A stretch of 6,556 nucleotides of DNA from Flavipsychrobacter stenotrophus (GTDB lineage: Bacteria > Bacteroidota > Bacteroidia > Chitinophagales > Chitinophagaceae). A program made the position numbers and the translations under genes. Shown one piece after another: positions 1 through 5,948 of the stretch. The notes beneath the pieces were generated by a model. It was not told where the DNA came from, searched no databases, and was given only the letters and a program-made list of their open reading frames with translations. Location: positions 1 to 6,556 of the forward strand of contig CANBTK010000113.1 in assembly GCA_947372365.1 (NCBI GenBank), written 5' to 3'. How positions within the stretch are numbered: position 1 is the stretch's first letter; each line of letters opens with the position of its first letter.

Positions 1-8
1 ATTATAAT

Positions 9-30
9 CCCACCCACAATGGGCGGTTTT
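9..30. terminator. Small GC hairpin at left edge, possible terminator
   Basis: CCCA (13-16) pairs with TGGG (20-23) around a CAA loop. After one A/C mismatch, CC (10-11) pairs with GG (25-26), and TTTT follows (27-30). On the plus strand this resembles a weak intrinsic terminator for a gene ending left of the window. It could equally lie in the leader of a leftward transcript starting from the box at 42-49. The stem is short and interrupted, so this is only a possibility. Confidence 0.3.
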
Positions 31-41
31 AAAAAGGAGTG

Positions 42-49
42 CAAAAGTA
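42..49 (-). promoter_or_regulatory. Possible leftward Bacteroidota -7 box
   Basis: On the minus strand this reads TACTTTTG followed by CA, an exact match to the Bacteroidota sigma-ABfrA -7 consensus TAnnTTTG. It would drive a gene lying left of the window. No convincing -33 TTTG element is seen at the usual distance upstream (to the right), so the call rests on one 8-base match. Confidence 0.35.
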
Positions 50-137
50 GGGAAAAATGTAATAGAATGAATAGCCGTAACAATTAAAATAGTTAATATT
101 TAAGACTGCCGCCCAATGCTATGAATTGCCTTACCCA
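50..137. other. AT-rich spacer with no recognisable feature
   Basis: No coding potential, RNA gene or clear signal is seen here. The last ten bases, GCCTTACCCA (128-137), resemble the right end of the hairpin inside the neighbouring 113-bp repeat, so a truncated repeat unit may precede the array. Confidence 0.5.
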
Positions 138-397
138 CCCGCAACTGGGCAAGCGCAAGGCATTGCCCTACCACATAACAACATTTCATTGCATTAAAAC
201 CTGTAGGGGTAAGGCTTGCCCTTACCCTGAATAACATGGGTGCGGCAAACCCGCAGCAGGCAAGCGAAAGGCATTGCCCCTACCACATAACAACAAATCA
301 TTGGCATTAAAACATGTAGGGGTAAGGCTTGCCCTTACCCTGAATAACATGGTTGTAGCACACCCGCAGCAGGGCAAGCGCAAGGCATTGCCCCTAC
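138..397. repeat. Tandem array of a 112-113 bp hairpin-rich unit, about 2.3 copies
   Basis: Units begin at CCCGCA at 138, 250 and 363, so the period is 112 then 113 bp; the third copy stops near 397. A run of 38 bases (202-239) recurs exactly at 315-352. Each full unit has two half-elements in inverted order. The first is a GGGCAA...TTGCCC stem (147-152 with 163-168) followed by CCCTAC or CCCCTAC. The second begins GTAGGGG and holds the perfect 8-bp stem GGGTAAGG/CCTTACCC (207-214 with 220-227; again 320-327 with 333-340), with loop CTTGC. The GTAGGGG/CCCCTAC ends with imperfect inverted cores resemble non-autonomous MITE-like or REP-like elements known from many bacterial intergenic regions. 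Short frames across it have no protein-like content and are products of the repeat. Confidence 0.85.
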
Positions 398-445
398 ATC
401 TCATTTGGATGCACAATACAAAACTGGCAATTTCCCCAATACCCA

Positions 446-511
446 ACTCACGACTCACGACTCACGACTCACGGCTTATGACTTACGACTTACGACTCTC
501 TACTTACGACT
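446..511. repeat. Heptanucleotide tandem repeat (ACTCACG / ACTTACG)
   Basis: Nine consecutive 7-base units fill 446-508 without a phase break. There are four ACTCACG (446-473), one GCTTATG (474-480), two ACTTACG (481-494), one ACTCTCT (495-501) and one ACTTACG (502-508), followed by a partial ACT. The two unit types differ by C to T at the fourth base and are mostly grouped, as expected from slippage with later point changes. It resembles the short tandemly repeated heptamers (STRR) described in cyanobacteria, but whether this is the same phenomenon is inference. It lies about 90 bp upstream of ndk. Confidence 0.9.
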
Positions 512-571
512 AAAAAGAACAATTAACCTTTTTTTATCAACTCCGGCGATGGCATGTTAACCTTTGCATTT

Positions 572-579
572 TACCTTTG
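572..579 (+). promoter_or_regulatory. Promoter -7 box for ndk
   Basis: TACCTTTG followed by C matches the Bacteroidota -7 consensus TAnnTTTG and ends 20 bases before the ndk ATG, implying a leader of roughly 12-16 bases. A near match, AACCTTTG, lies just upstream (559-566), with a T-rich stretch at 529-535 that could serve as its -33 region. The motif TTAACCTTT occurs at both 523-531 and 557-565. No clear TTTG is seen at the ideal -33 position for the 572 box. Confidence 0.6.
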
Positions 580-599
580 CTGCCCAAATAAAACTAGAA

Positions 600-1016
600 A
601 TGTCTAACCGTACCTTTACAATGATTAAGCCTGATGCTGTAAAAGCAGGCAACATTGGCAATATCCTGCAAATGATTAATGCAGCTGGCTTCAGGATCGT
701 AGCAATGAAATATTTGCAGATCAGCAGGCAGCAAGCCGAAAAATTCTACGAAGTGCATGCTTCACGCCCATTTTACGGCGAACTGACTGAATTCATGAGC
801 AGCGGCCCTATAGTGGCGGCTATCCTTGAAAAAGACAATGCTGTTGAAGATTTCCGCAAGCTTATTGGCGCTACCAACCCGGCTCAGGCTGAAGAAGGTA
901 CTATCCGTAAGAAATATGCTGCTTCTATTGGCGAAAACGCAGTACATGGCTCTGACAGCAACGAAAATGCTGCTATCGAAGGTGCATTCTACTTCAGCGG
1001 CCTGGAGCAGTTTTAA
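600..1016 (+). CDS. ndk: Nucleoside diphosphate kinase
   Basis: Transfers the gamma phosphate of ATP to other (d)NDPs through a phosphohistidine intermediate, balancing the cytoplasmic NTP and dNTP pools. The 138-residue product has the usual length of a bacterial Ndk. The N-terminus, [11 protein letters not shown], is the family's typical first strand and nucleotide-binding start (Lys10). The middle contains [18 protein letters not shown] (about 53-70). The family signature NAVHGSDS holds the catalytic His116, and the chain ends in an acidic/aromatic tail. The ATG at 600 is chosen because it gives the canonical N-terminus; an in-frame TTG at 564 would add 12 unrelated residues and lie upstream of the -7 box. 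The gene has its own promoter box and a strong terminator 24 bases after the stop, so it is probably monocistronic. No abnormality is seen. Confidence 0.97.
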   Translation: MSNRTFTMIKPDAVKAGNIGNILQMINAAGFRIVAMKYLQISRQQAEKFYEVHASRPFYGELTEFMSSGPIVAAILEKDNAVEDFRKLIGATNPAQAEEGTIRKKYAASIGENAVHGSDSNENAAIEGAFYFSGLEQF

Positions 1017-1040
1017 TATAACTACCTGATTTTTACTGAA

Positions 1041-1068
1041 TGCCCCCGGAAACCCCGGGGGCATTTTT
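1041..1068 (+). terminator. Intrinsic terminator of ndk
   Basis: A perfect 9-bp stem, TGCCCCCGG (1041-1049) with CCGGGGGCA (1055-1063), encloses a 5-base loop and is followed directly by TTTTT (1064-1068). It lies 24 bases after the ndk stop and separates ndk from the aro genes. Confidence 0.92.
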
Positions 1069-1112
1069 AATTATTTTAGCCCGGTTTATTAAAATTTCAT
1101 AATAAGAACCAC

Positions 1113-1120
1113 TATTTTTG
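1113..1120 (+). promoter_or_regulatory. Promoter -7 box for aroBAC
   Basis: TATTTTTG is an exact TAnnTTTG match ending 16 bases before the aroB ATG. With initiation usually a few bases past the box, the aroB leader would be only about 8-12 bases. No convincing -33 TTTG is present; the nearest candidates are TTTA at 1085 and TTTC at 1095, both poorly spaced. The upstream terminator supports a separate promoter here. Confidence 0.6.
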
Positions 1121-1136
1121 AACATCGTACAATCCC

Positions 1137-2165
1137 ATGGCTAACCTGGTTTCTTTTCCTTCAGGGCAGGTGGACTACCTCTACGGCAGTCCGGTGGGCG
1201 AACTATGGCAACTTTATGATGGCAAGGATATTGTTTTAATAACCGATACCAACTTATTTGCGCTCTACCCGGGCCTTTTTGCCAACCGCAGGCATGTTGT
1301 TTTGCCCGCAGGCGAAAATAGCAAAAGCCTCGAAACCATTAATTGGGTGGTGGAAAGCCTGATACAACTGGAAGCTACCCGTAGTACTACTTTAATAGGC
1401 ATAGGCGGTGGCGTAGTTACCGATATTACTGGCTTTGCAGCATCGGTTTATATGCGGGGCATACCCTTCGGCTTTGTGCCTACTACCCTGCTGGGCATGG
1501 TTGATGCCGCAATTGGGGGCAAAAATGGTGTGAACGTAGGCCTGCATAAAAACATGGCTGGTACTTTTAACCAGCCCGCTTTTATACTGTACGATACCGG
1601 CTTCCTGGGCACGCTGCCCAAACAGGAATGGGCCAATGGCTTTGCCGAAACCATCAAGTATGCCTGCATCTTTGATGCGGCGCTGTTCAGCGAGCTGCAA
1701 CAGCACGATATAGCCTACTACAGGCAAAATGCACCCGCCCTGAACGCCATAATAGAAAAATGTGCCACCTGGAAAAACATTACGGTCATTAATGATGAAC
1801 ATGAAAAAGGGCTGCGAAAGTTGCTTAACTTTGGGCATACAGCAGGCCACGCTATTGAAACCCTTTATGCGATACCCCATGGCGAAGCTGTTGCCATAGG
1901 CATGGCCATAGCGGCAAGGCTGTCGGAAGATGTAACATCGCTCAGCCCATCGGCTACCCTGCAAATAACGAAACTACTGGAACAATATAACCTGCCTACC
2001 ACCTACCCTATTGAAACTACGAAGGCAATGGAACTCATGAAAATGGATAAAAAGCGCACCAACAGCAGCATTGGCTATATTTTGCTCGACGCCATAGGCA
2101 AGGCATCGGTGCACACCCTCCCTTTTGGCCAACTTGAAAAAGCAATGAGGCTATGCGCACAATAA
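1137..2165 (+). CDS. aroB: 3-dehydroquinate synthase
   Basis: Converts DAHP to 3-dehydroquinate, the second step of the shikimate pathway, in the cytoplasm, using NAD+ and a divalent metal (usually zinc). The 342-residue length is close to the family's 340-360. The nucleotide-binding half shows GIGGGVVTDITGF (about 88-100). The substrate-binding loop is VPTTLLGMVDAAIGGKNGVN (about 114-133), with Asp123 and Lys129. The metal ligands expected from the fungal enzyme are present: Glu171 in NGFAETIKYA, His234 in NFGHTAGHAIE and His248 in PHGEAVAIGM. The later DKK (304-306) is also typical. The ATG at 1137 is the first sensible start after the promoter box and leaves little room upstream. It is the first gene of an aroB-aroA-aroC unit, and its end overlaps aroA by 13 bases, suggesting translational coupling. 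Confidence 0.96.
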   Translation: MANLVSFPSGQVDYLYGSPVGELWQLYDGKDIVLITDTNLFALYPGLFANRRHVVLPAGENSKSLETINWVVESLIQLEATRSTTLIGIGGGVVTDITGFAASVYMRGIPFGFVPTTLLGMVDAAIGGKNGVNVGLHKNMAGTFNQPAFILYDTGFLGTLPKQEWANGFAETIKYACIFDAALFSELQQHDIAYYRQNAPALNAIIEKCATWKNITVINDEHEKGLRKLLNFGHTAGHAIETLYAIPHGEAVAIGMAIAARLSEDVTSLSPSATLQITKLLEQYNLPTTYPIETTKAMELMKMDKKRTNSSIGYILLDAIGKASVHTLPFGQLEKAMRLCAQ

Positions 2166-3430
2166 TAAGGCCCGGCGATTTTTCGGGGCAGTTAGCCGCC
2201 CCGCCCTCCAAAAGCATGTCGCAACGGGCTTTTGCAATTGCGCTTTTGCAAAACGGATCAACAATAATTAACTATTACGGCACATCGGATGACGAAAAAA
2301 CGGCACTGGCGGTAATACAGCAATTGGGCGCGCAAATTGTAGCCCAAACGGCTAACAGCATTACCATAAACAGCCAGGGAGTTAAACCGCTGAGCGATAC
2401 TATTGATTGTGGCGAAAGCGGCCTGGCAGCAAGGCTATTTACCCCTATAGCTGCGCTGGCAACTAGCCCTGTATCCATTACAGGGCGTGGAACCCTGCTT
2501 AAGCGCCCTATGTACGGCTTTAACCAGGGGCTCACATCATTAGGTATTTCGGTGCTCAACTTTAACGGCTACCTGCCCGTTACCGTACACGGGCCTATCG
2601 AGAGCCTGTCCTTCCAGCTCAATGCGGGTAATGGCTCGCAGTTCCTGAGCGGGCTTTTGTTTGCACTGGCTTATTCAGCACAAGGCCCGGTGACTATAGA
2701 GGTTGCCGACCTGAAAAGCAAGCCCTATATTGATATGACGCTGGAAATGCTGCGCCAGGCGGGCAGGCCCATACAACACGATGACTACACCAGTTTTTAT
2801 ATAACACCTTCGCTGTTTACCCCAAAAAACCACCACGAAATAACCGTGGAAGGCGACTGGAGCGGCGCAGCGAACTTCCTGGTAGGCGGGGCTATTGCCG
2901 GAGAGGCTACGGTAACCAACCTGCACCCGGCATCAACCCAGGCCGATGCCGCCATACTGGAAGCACTAAGGTTGGCTGGCGCAATAATAGAGCACGGTGA
3001 AAATAAGGTTACGGTAAAGAAAGCACAACTAAAAGGCTTTGAGTTGGATGCCACCCATTCCCCCGACCTCTTCCCTATACTGGCCATACTTGCAGCCTGC
3101 TGCGAGGGCGAAAGCTATATTAACGGCATACACAGGCTGCACCACAAAGAAAGCAACCGGGTAGAAAGCATTGCAGAAATGCTACAGAACTTTGATGTGC
3201 CTTTTTCGCTGGAAGGCGATTCGTTCTGCATTACCGGGGTAAAAAAACTGCAAGGCACTGTTATTGACTCTTATAGCGACCACCGCATAGTTATGGCGGC
3301 AGCCATAGGCGCTCTGCGAGCTAACGGGCCGGTGGATATTATGGAGGCTGAATCAGTAAACAAATCCTATCCCGGCTTTTTCAGTAGCTTATCTTTGTGT
3401 GGCATAAAGTGCAAAGAGGCGCAGGATTAA
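2153..3430 (+). CDS. aroA: 3-phosphoshikimate 1-carboxyvinyltransferase (EPSP synthase)
   Basis: Joins phosphoenolpyruvate to shikimate 3-phosphate to give EPSP, the sixth shikimate step and the target of glyphosate. The 425 residues match the usual size. By motif comparison with the E. coli enzyme, PPSKSMSQRA gives Lys20, Ser21 and Arg25 (Lys22, Ser23, Arg27). KRP gives Arg118 (Arg124), GSQFLSG gives Ser162 and Gln163 (Ser170, Gln171), and SPDLFP gives Asp305 (Asp313). KESNR gives Lys332, Glu333 and Arg336 (Lys340, Glu341, Arg344), YSDHR gives Arg378 (Arg386), and NKSYPGFF gives Lys404 (Lys411). The PEP-loop is unusual: CGESGLAARL (86-95) replaces LGNAGTAMRP, so Asn94, Thr97 and Pro101 become Glu, Leu and Leu, while Gly96 is kept. 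The start at 2153 puts PPSKS at the expected distance from the N-terminus and overlaps the aroB end. Confidence 0.96.
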   Translation: MRTIIRPGDFSGQLAAPPSKSMSQRAFAIALLQNGSTIINYYGTSDDEKTALAVIQQLGAQIVAQTANSITINSQGVKPLSDTIDCGESGLAARLFTPIAALATSPVSITGRGTLLKRPMYGFNQGLTSLGISVLNFNGYLPVTVHGPIESLSFQLNAGNGSQFLSGLLFALAYSAQGPVTIEVADLKSKPYIDMTLEMLRQAGRPIQHDDYTSFYITPSLFTPKNHHEITVEGDWSGAANFLVGGAIAGEATVTNLHPASTQADAAILEALRLAGAIIEHGENKVTVKKAQLKGFELDATHSPDLFPILAILAACCEGESYINGIHRLHHKESNRVESIAEMLQNFDVPFSLEGDSFCITGVKKLQGTVIDSYSDHRIVMAAAIGALRANGPVDIMEAESVNKSYPGFFSSLSLCGIKCKEAQD

Positions 3431-3498
3431 TAAGTAAAACAGCAGCCCAGCCACGCTTGCAGCTATGGTAGGCCCAAAAACATAACTACAACCAAATA

Positions 3499-4479
3499 AT
3501 GAATACACACGGCACCATTTTCCGCATCAGCATTTTCGGCGAGTCGCACGGCAAATGGGTAGGCGCACTGATTGATGGCTGCCCAGCAGGCATCAGCATC
3601 ACCGAAGGTGATTTTTTGCCCGACCTCAACCGCCGTAAGGCAGGCGCGGCAGGCACCACCCCGCGGCAGGAAAGCGATACGCCCATTTTTACCAGTGGCG
3701 TATTTAACGGCAAAACTACCGGAGCGCCGCTTACTATCGTTTTCGAAAATAACAACACCCGTCCCACCGACTATGATGCTATAAAAGATACGCCACGCCC
3801 AGGCCATGCCGATTTTGTGCTCAATAAAAAATTTGGCGGGTTTAATGACTACAGGGGCGGCGGGCATTCATCCGGCAGGCTCACGGTGGCATTGGTGGCG
3901 GCAGGCGTTGTAGCTAAAAAAATACTCAAAGGCATTGGCATCACGGCCACGCTCTTAGAGGCCGGCGGCAATACTGATATAGAGGCTGCCATAAAAAAAG
4001 CTGTAGAACAGCAGGATAGCATAGGTGGCGTCGTGGGCTGCAAGGTTAACGGCCTGCCGGTAGGGCTGGGCGAGCCGTTTTTTAACTCAGTGGAGTCTTG
4101 CATCAGCCACGCGGTTTTTGCTATACCTGCCATAAAAGGCATAGAGTTTGGGAGTGGGTTTGCCGCTGCCCAAATGACTGGCAGTACCCACAACGATGCT
4201 TTCATAGATGCGGCAGGCACTACACTTACCAATCATGCGGGTGGCATAAACGGCGGCATAACCAATGGCAATGAGCTCACCTTCAGGGTGGCGGTAAAGC
4301 CCACCAGCAGCACCCCGCAGCCACAGCAAACCTGGAACAATGCCACCCAGGCAGTAGAAGGCTTTACCGTAAAAGGCCGCCATGACTTGTGCATAGCCCT
4401 GCGCGTGCCCGTTGTTGTGGAAGCCGCAACCGCCATTGCCCTGGCCGACCTAATGCTTGCAGCTAAAACTGCGCTGTAA
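3499..4479 (+). CDS. aroC: Chorismate synthase, variant motif type
   Basis: Converts EPSP to chorismate, the last common step to aromatic amino acids, folates and quinones, using reduced FMN. Family marks are FRISIFGESHG with His17, DLNRRKAGAAG followed by TTPRQESD (about 42-60), RPGHADF with His103, NHAGGINGGITNGNE (245-259), a KPTSS run (267-271), and GRHDLCIALRVP (293-304). The usual GGGRSSARET signature reads GGGHSSGRLT (120-129), so its first Arg, its Ala and its Glu are changed. At 326 residues it is shorter than the common 350-390; it begins directly at the first strand, without the MxGNTxG leader, and has a short C-terminus. It starts 68 bases after aroA with no internal terminator and is probably co-transcribed. 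No other ATG in the gap gives a longer frame. I see no sign of a fused flavin reductase, so FMNH2 must be supplied by another protein. Confidence 0.94.
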   Translation: MNTHGTIFRISIFGESHGKWVGALIDGCPAGISITEGDFLPDLNRRKAGAAGTTPRQESDTPIFTSGVFNGKTTGAPLTIVFENNNTRPTDYDAIKDTPRPGHADFVLNKKFGGFNDYRGGGHSSGRLTVALVAAGVVAKKILKGIGITATLLEAGGNTDIEAAIKKAVEQQDSIGGVVGCKVNGLPVGLGEPFFNSVESCISHAVFAIPAIKGIEFGSGFAAAQMTGSTHNDAFIDAAGTTLTNHAGGINGGITNGNELTFRVAVKPTSSTPQPQQTWNNATQAVEGFTVKGRHDLCIALRVPVVVEAATAIALADLMLAAKTAL

Positions 4480-4517
4480 GCCTTGGGCACTTATTGCATA
4501 TTAATGTACGATGCCAC

Positions 4518-4553
4518 AGCGTTAAATAAAATCTAAAAAAACGCTTATTTATA
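4518..4553 (+). terminator. Weak hairpin after aroC
   Basis: AGCGTT (4518-4523) pairs with AACGCT (4540-4545) across a 16-base A-rich loop and is followed by TATTTATAA. An alternative pairing joins TAAATAA (4523-4529) with TTATTTA (4546-4552). It lies about 40 bases after the aroC stop and could end the aroBAC transcript, but the large loop and broken U-tract make it a weak candidate. Confidence 0.25.
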
Positions 4554-4575
4554 ACCAATATTGCTGTTACAACGC

Positions 4576-4590
4576 AGTTACTGAGTAACT
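4576..4590. promoter_or_regulatory. Perfect inverted repeat upstream of the secreted-protein gene
   Basis: AGTTAC (4576-4581) and GTAACT (4585-4590) are exact inverted repeats around TGA. GC and TGC on the two sides extend the symmetry if one base bulges. It sits 37 bases before the ATG at 4628, a plausible operator position. No TAnnTTTG box is seen between aroC and this gene, so the promoter was not located. Chance is a real alternative for a 6-bp arm. Confidence 0.3.
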
Positions 4591-4627
4591 TGCCCCCCAA
4601 ACGGCAATTCAACAGGCTTACATACGA

Positions 4628-5755
4628 ATGAAAAAAACTTTTTTACTTTTTGTTGCGGCATATATCAGCACATCTTGTTTCGCGCAGCGTACTGCGCACA
4701 CCTATGCAACCCCAACTCAATCTATAAATAGCGGGCTGCCAGCCACTACCGGCACTACATCCCGTACCACAGCAGTTGGCGATACGCTTACTTTAACTAA
4801 CATTGCCCCGCTGGACCCACTTACCCTAATACAATACGTTTCAGGCGCTACCGGTTTTGTTGCTGGCACCAATTCATTTAATGACAAGGGCTTTGCAGAG
4901 CGCTATTATTTCAATGGCAGCGATAGCTCTATGAAAGTAATAGGCGTTATGGCTCAGTTTGGCGGCAAGGTTAGCGCTACATCTACCAAATCCATCAACT
5001 TCAGGGTATGGAACCTTACCACACCGGTAACAGTTACCAGCACCATTAAATACGAAGGCTACCCTAAAGACATCCTCAACACCCGCAATGTACCCTTTAC
5101 ACAGTTGGGCGTAGGCCCTACTGCCATTACAGATACCATGAAGGCATTCTCGTTCGATACTGCAACGAAGGCGCTTAACGGGGCTTTTTTCATAGGCTAC
5201 GATATGGCTTACGATTTCAGTACGCTTTCAGGCGATACGATTGGGCTGGCTTCAACCGCCAACGGGCACCGTACCATTCCTGCATTCCATGTATTGTACA
5301 CCCTGAACCCAGATTCGCTGGCCGATACCACGCACAGGGATACCATCATTAATGTGCAGAATGCCACCCAATACGCCGATGGCATTTGGCACGAAAACTA
5401 CACCCAGAACGATTCTATTTTTAACGACCTGGCAGTGTTCCCAATAGTTATCATTGCCAACCCTACAGGGCTTAACAGCATAGTAAAGAATAACCTTTCG
5501 CTATTCGGCAACTTCCCTAACCCTGCTACCAACAGCACCAATATTAAGTTTGCCCTCACCCAGAATGCTGATGTAACCATAAAATTAATAGACATGGCTG
5601 GCAGGGAACTGAGCCGCGCCAATTACAAATCGCTCGCTGTAGGCACGCACACCATTGCCATACCCACTAACGAACTGCCTACCGGCAACTATATCTACAC
5701 CATACAAACCTCAACCGGCGATGCTTTAGCGGGCCAGATGAGCGTGGTAAAATAG
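4628..5755 (+). CDS. Secreted protein of unknown function with type IX secretion sorting domain
   Basis: The 375-residue product starts with a Sec signal peptide: MKK, a hydrophobic core FLLFVAAYIS, then SCFAQ, with cleavage likely before Gln20 (A/Q is common in this phylum). Cys17 lacks a good lipobox. Residues 22-60 are Thr/Ser-rich. The body (about 70-285) is beta-rich, begins GFVAGTNSFNDKGFAERYYF (77-96), and has no catalytic motif I recognise. Residues 289-375 form a type A T9SS C-terminal domain: LFGNFPNPATNSTNIKF, then VTIKLIDMAGREL, LAVGTHTIAI, LPTGNYIYTI and a final MSVVK. Such domains are normally removed on export, with the protein attached to the cell surface or released. Eight Asp-Ser/Thr-X motifs fit the Bacteroidota O-glycosylation consensus. 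It is probably transcribed alone: it lies 148 bp after aroC and ends at a strong terminator. The start is fixed by the signal peptide. Confidence 0.93.
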   Translation: MKKTFLLFVAAYISTSCFAQRTAHTYATPTQSINSGLPATTGTTSRTTAVGDTLTLTNIAPLDPLTLIQYVSGATGFVAGTNSFNDKGFAERYYFNGSDSSMKVIGVMAQFGGKVSATSTKSINFRVWNLTTPVTVTSTIKYEGYPKDILNTRNVPFTQLGVGPTAITDTMKAFSFDTATKALNGAFFIGYDMAYDFSTLSGDTIGLASTANGHRTIPAFHVLYTLNPDSLADTTHRDTIINVQNATQYADGIWHENYTQNDSIFNDLAVFPIVIIANPTGLNSIVKNNLSLFGNFPNPATNSTNIKFALTQNADVTIKLIDMAGRELSRANYKSLAVGTHTIAIPTNELPTGNYIYTIQTSTGDALAGQMSVVK

Positions 5756-5780
5756 AACACCATACGAATTCATAATAATG

Positions 5781-5811
5781 AAGCCACCTGTTTGGGTGGC
5801 TTTGTTATTTT
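5781..5811 (+). terminator. Intrinsic terminator of the secreted-protein gene
   Basis: AAGCCACC (5781-5788) pairs perfectly with GGTGGCTT (5795-5802) around a 6-base loop TGTTTG, followed by the T-rich TTGTTATTTT. It begins 25 bases after the stop codon at 5755. Confidence 0.88.
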
Positions 5812-5832
5812 AGGGCATCACTAATTGAACAT

Positions 5833-5946
5833 TTAAAAAGGCATCAGCAGTGTGAACACGAAAGCAAACAAAGTATAGCTGTTCCCTTTGGAAGGCGACC
5901 CTGCACTCACAGTTATTTTGTCATATTTTGTATTACCCCAAAGGGC
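5833..5946 (-). pseudogene. Possible 3' remnant of a decayed gene
   Basis: A minus-strand frame of 37 codons runs from just after a stop at 5947-5949 to a TAA at 5833-5835. Its translation looks protein-like: it begins ALWGNTKYDKITVSAG, continues SPSKGNSY and ends with a hydrophobic TLFAFVFTLLMPF. There is no usable start codon; the only ATG is three codons from the end. The open stretch stops almost exactly where the inverted-repeat element begins (5949), as if the upstream part was displaced or deleted. I found no continuation of the frame on the far side of the element. A terminal aromatic residue after a hydrophobic strand could fit the end of an outer-membrane protein, but the family is not recognised. 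Chance openness of a 111-base frame is quite possible. Confidence 0.25.
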
Positions 5947-5948
5947 TT

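Noticed and set aside
138..508. CRISPR array
   Set aside because: The repeats are either about 113 bp with no unique spacers or directly abutting 7-mers. There is no pattern of 25-40 bp repeats with spacers, and no cas genes are seen.
222..513. Overlapping open frames of about 78-79 codons on both strands in the repeat region
   Set aside because: They consist of translated tandem repeats (113-bp units and heptamers) and show no protein-like composition outside the periodicity.
564..599. Longer ndk start at an in-frame TTG
   Set aside because: It would add residues absent from Ndk proteins and would lie upstream of the -7 box at 572-579; the ATG at 600 gives the canonical N-terminus.
1392..1964. 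190-codon minus-strand frame inside aroB
   Set aside because: It lies entirely antisense to a well-supported aroB with all catalytic motifs; its translation matches no family I know.
3431..3498. Separate promoter or small peptide gene between aroA and aroC
   Set aside because: No TAnnTTTG box is present, and the only ATG in the gap (before 3499) gives a six-codon frame.
3463..4490. Several minus-strand and one plus-strand alternative frames inside aroC
   Set aside because: They are antisense or shifted-frame openings caused by the GC-rich codon pattern of aroC.
4672..4684. Lipoprotein cleavage site at Cys17 of the secreted protein
   Set aside because: The residues before the Cys (S-T-S) do not fit a good lipobox, while A-Q after it is a typical signal peptidase I site in Bacteroidota, and the protein has a type IX sorting domain.
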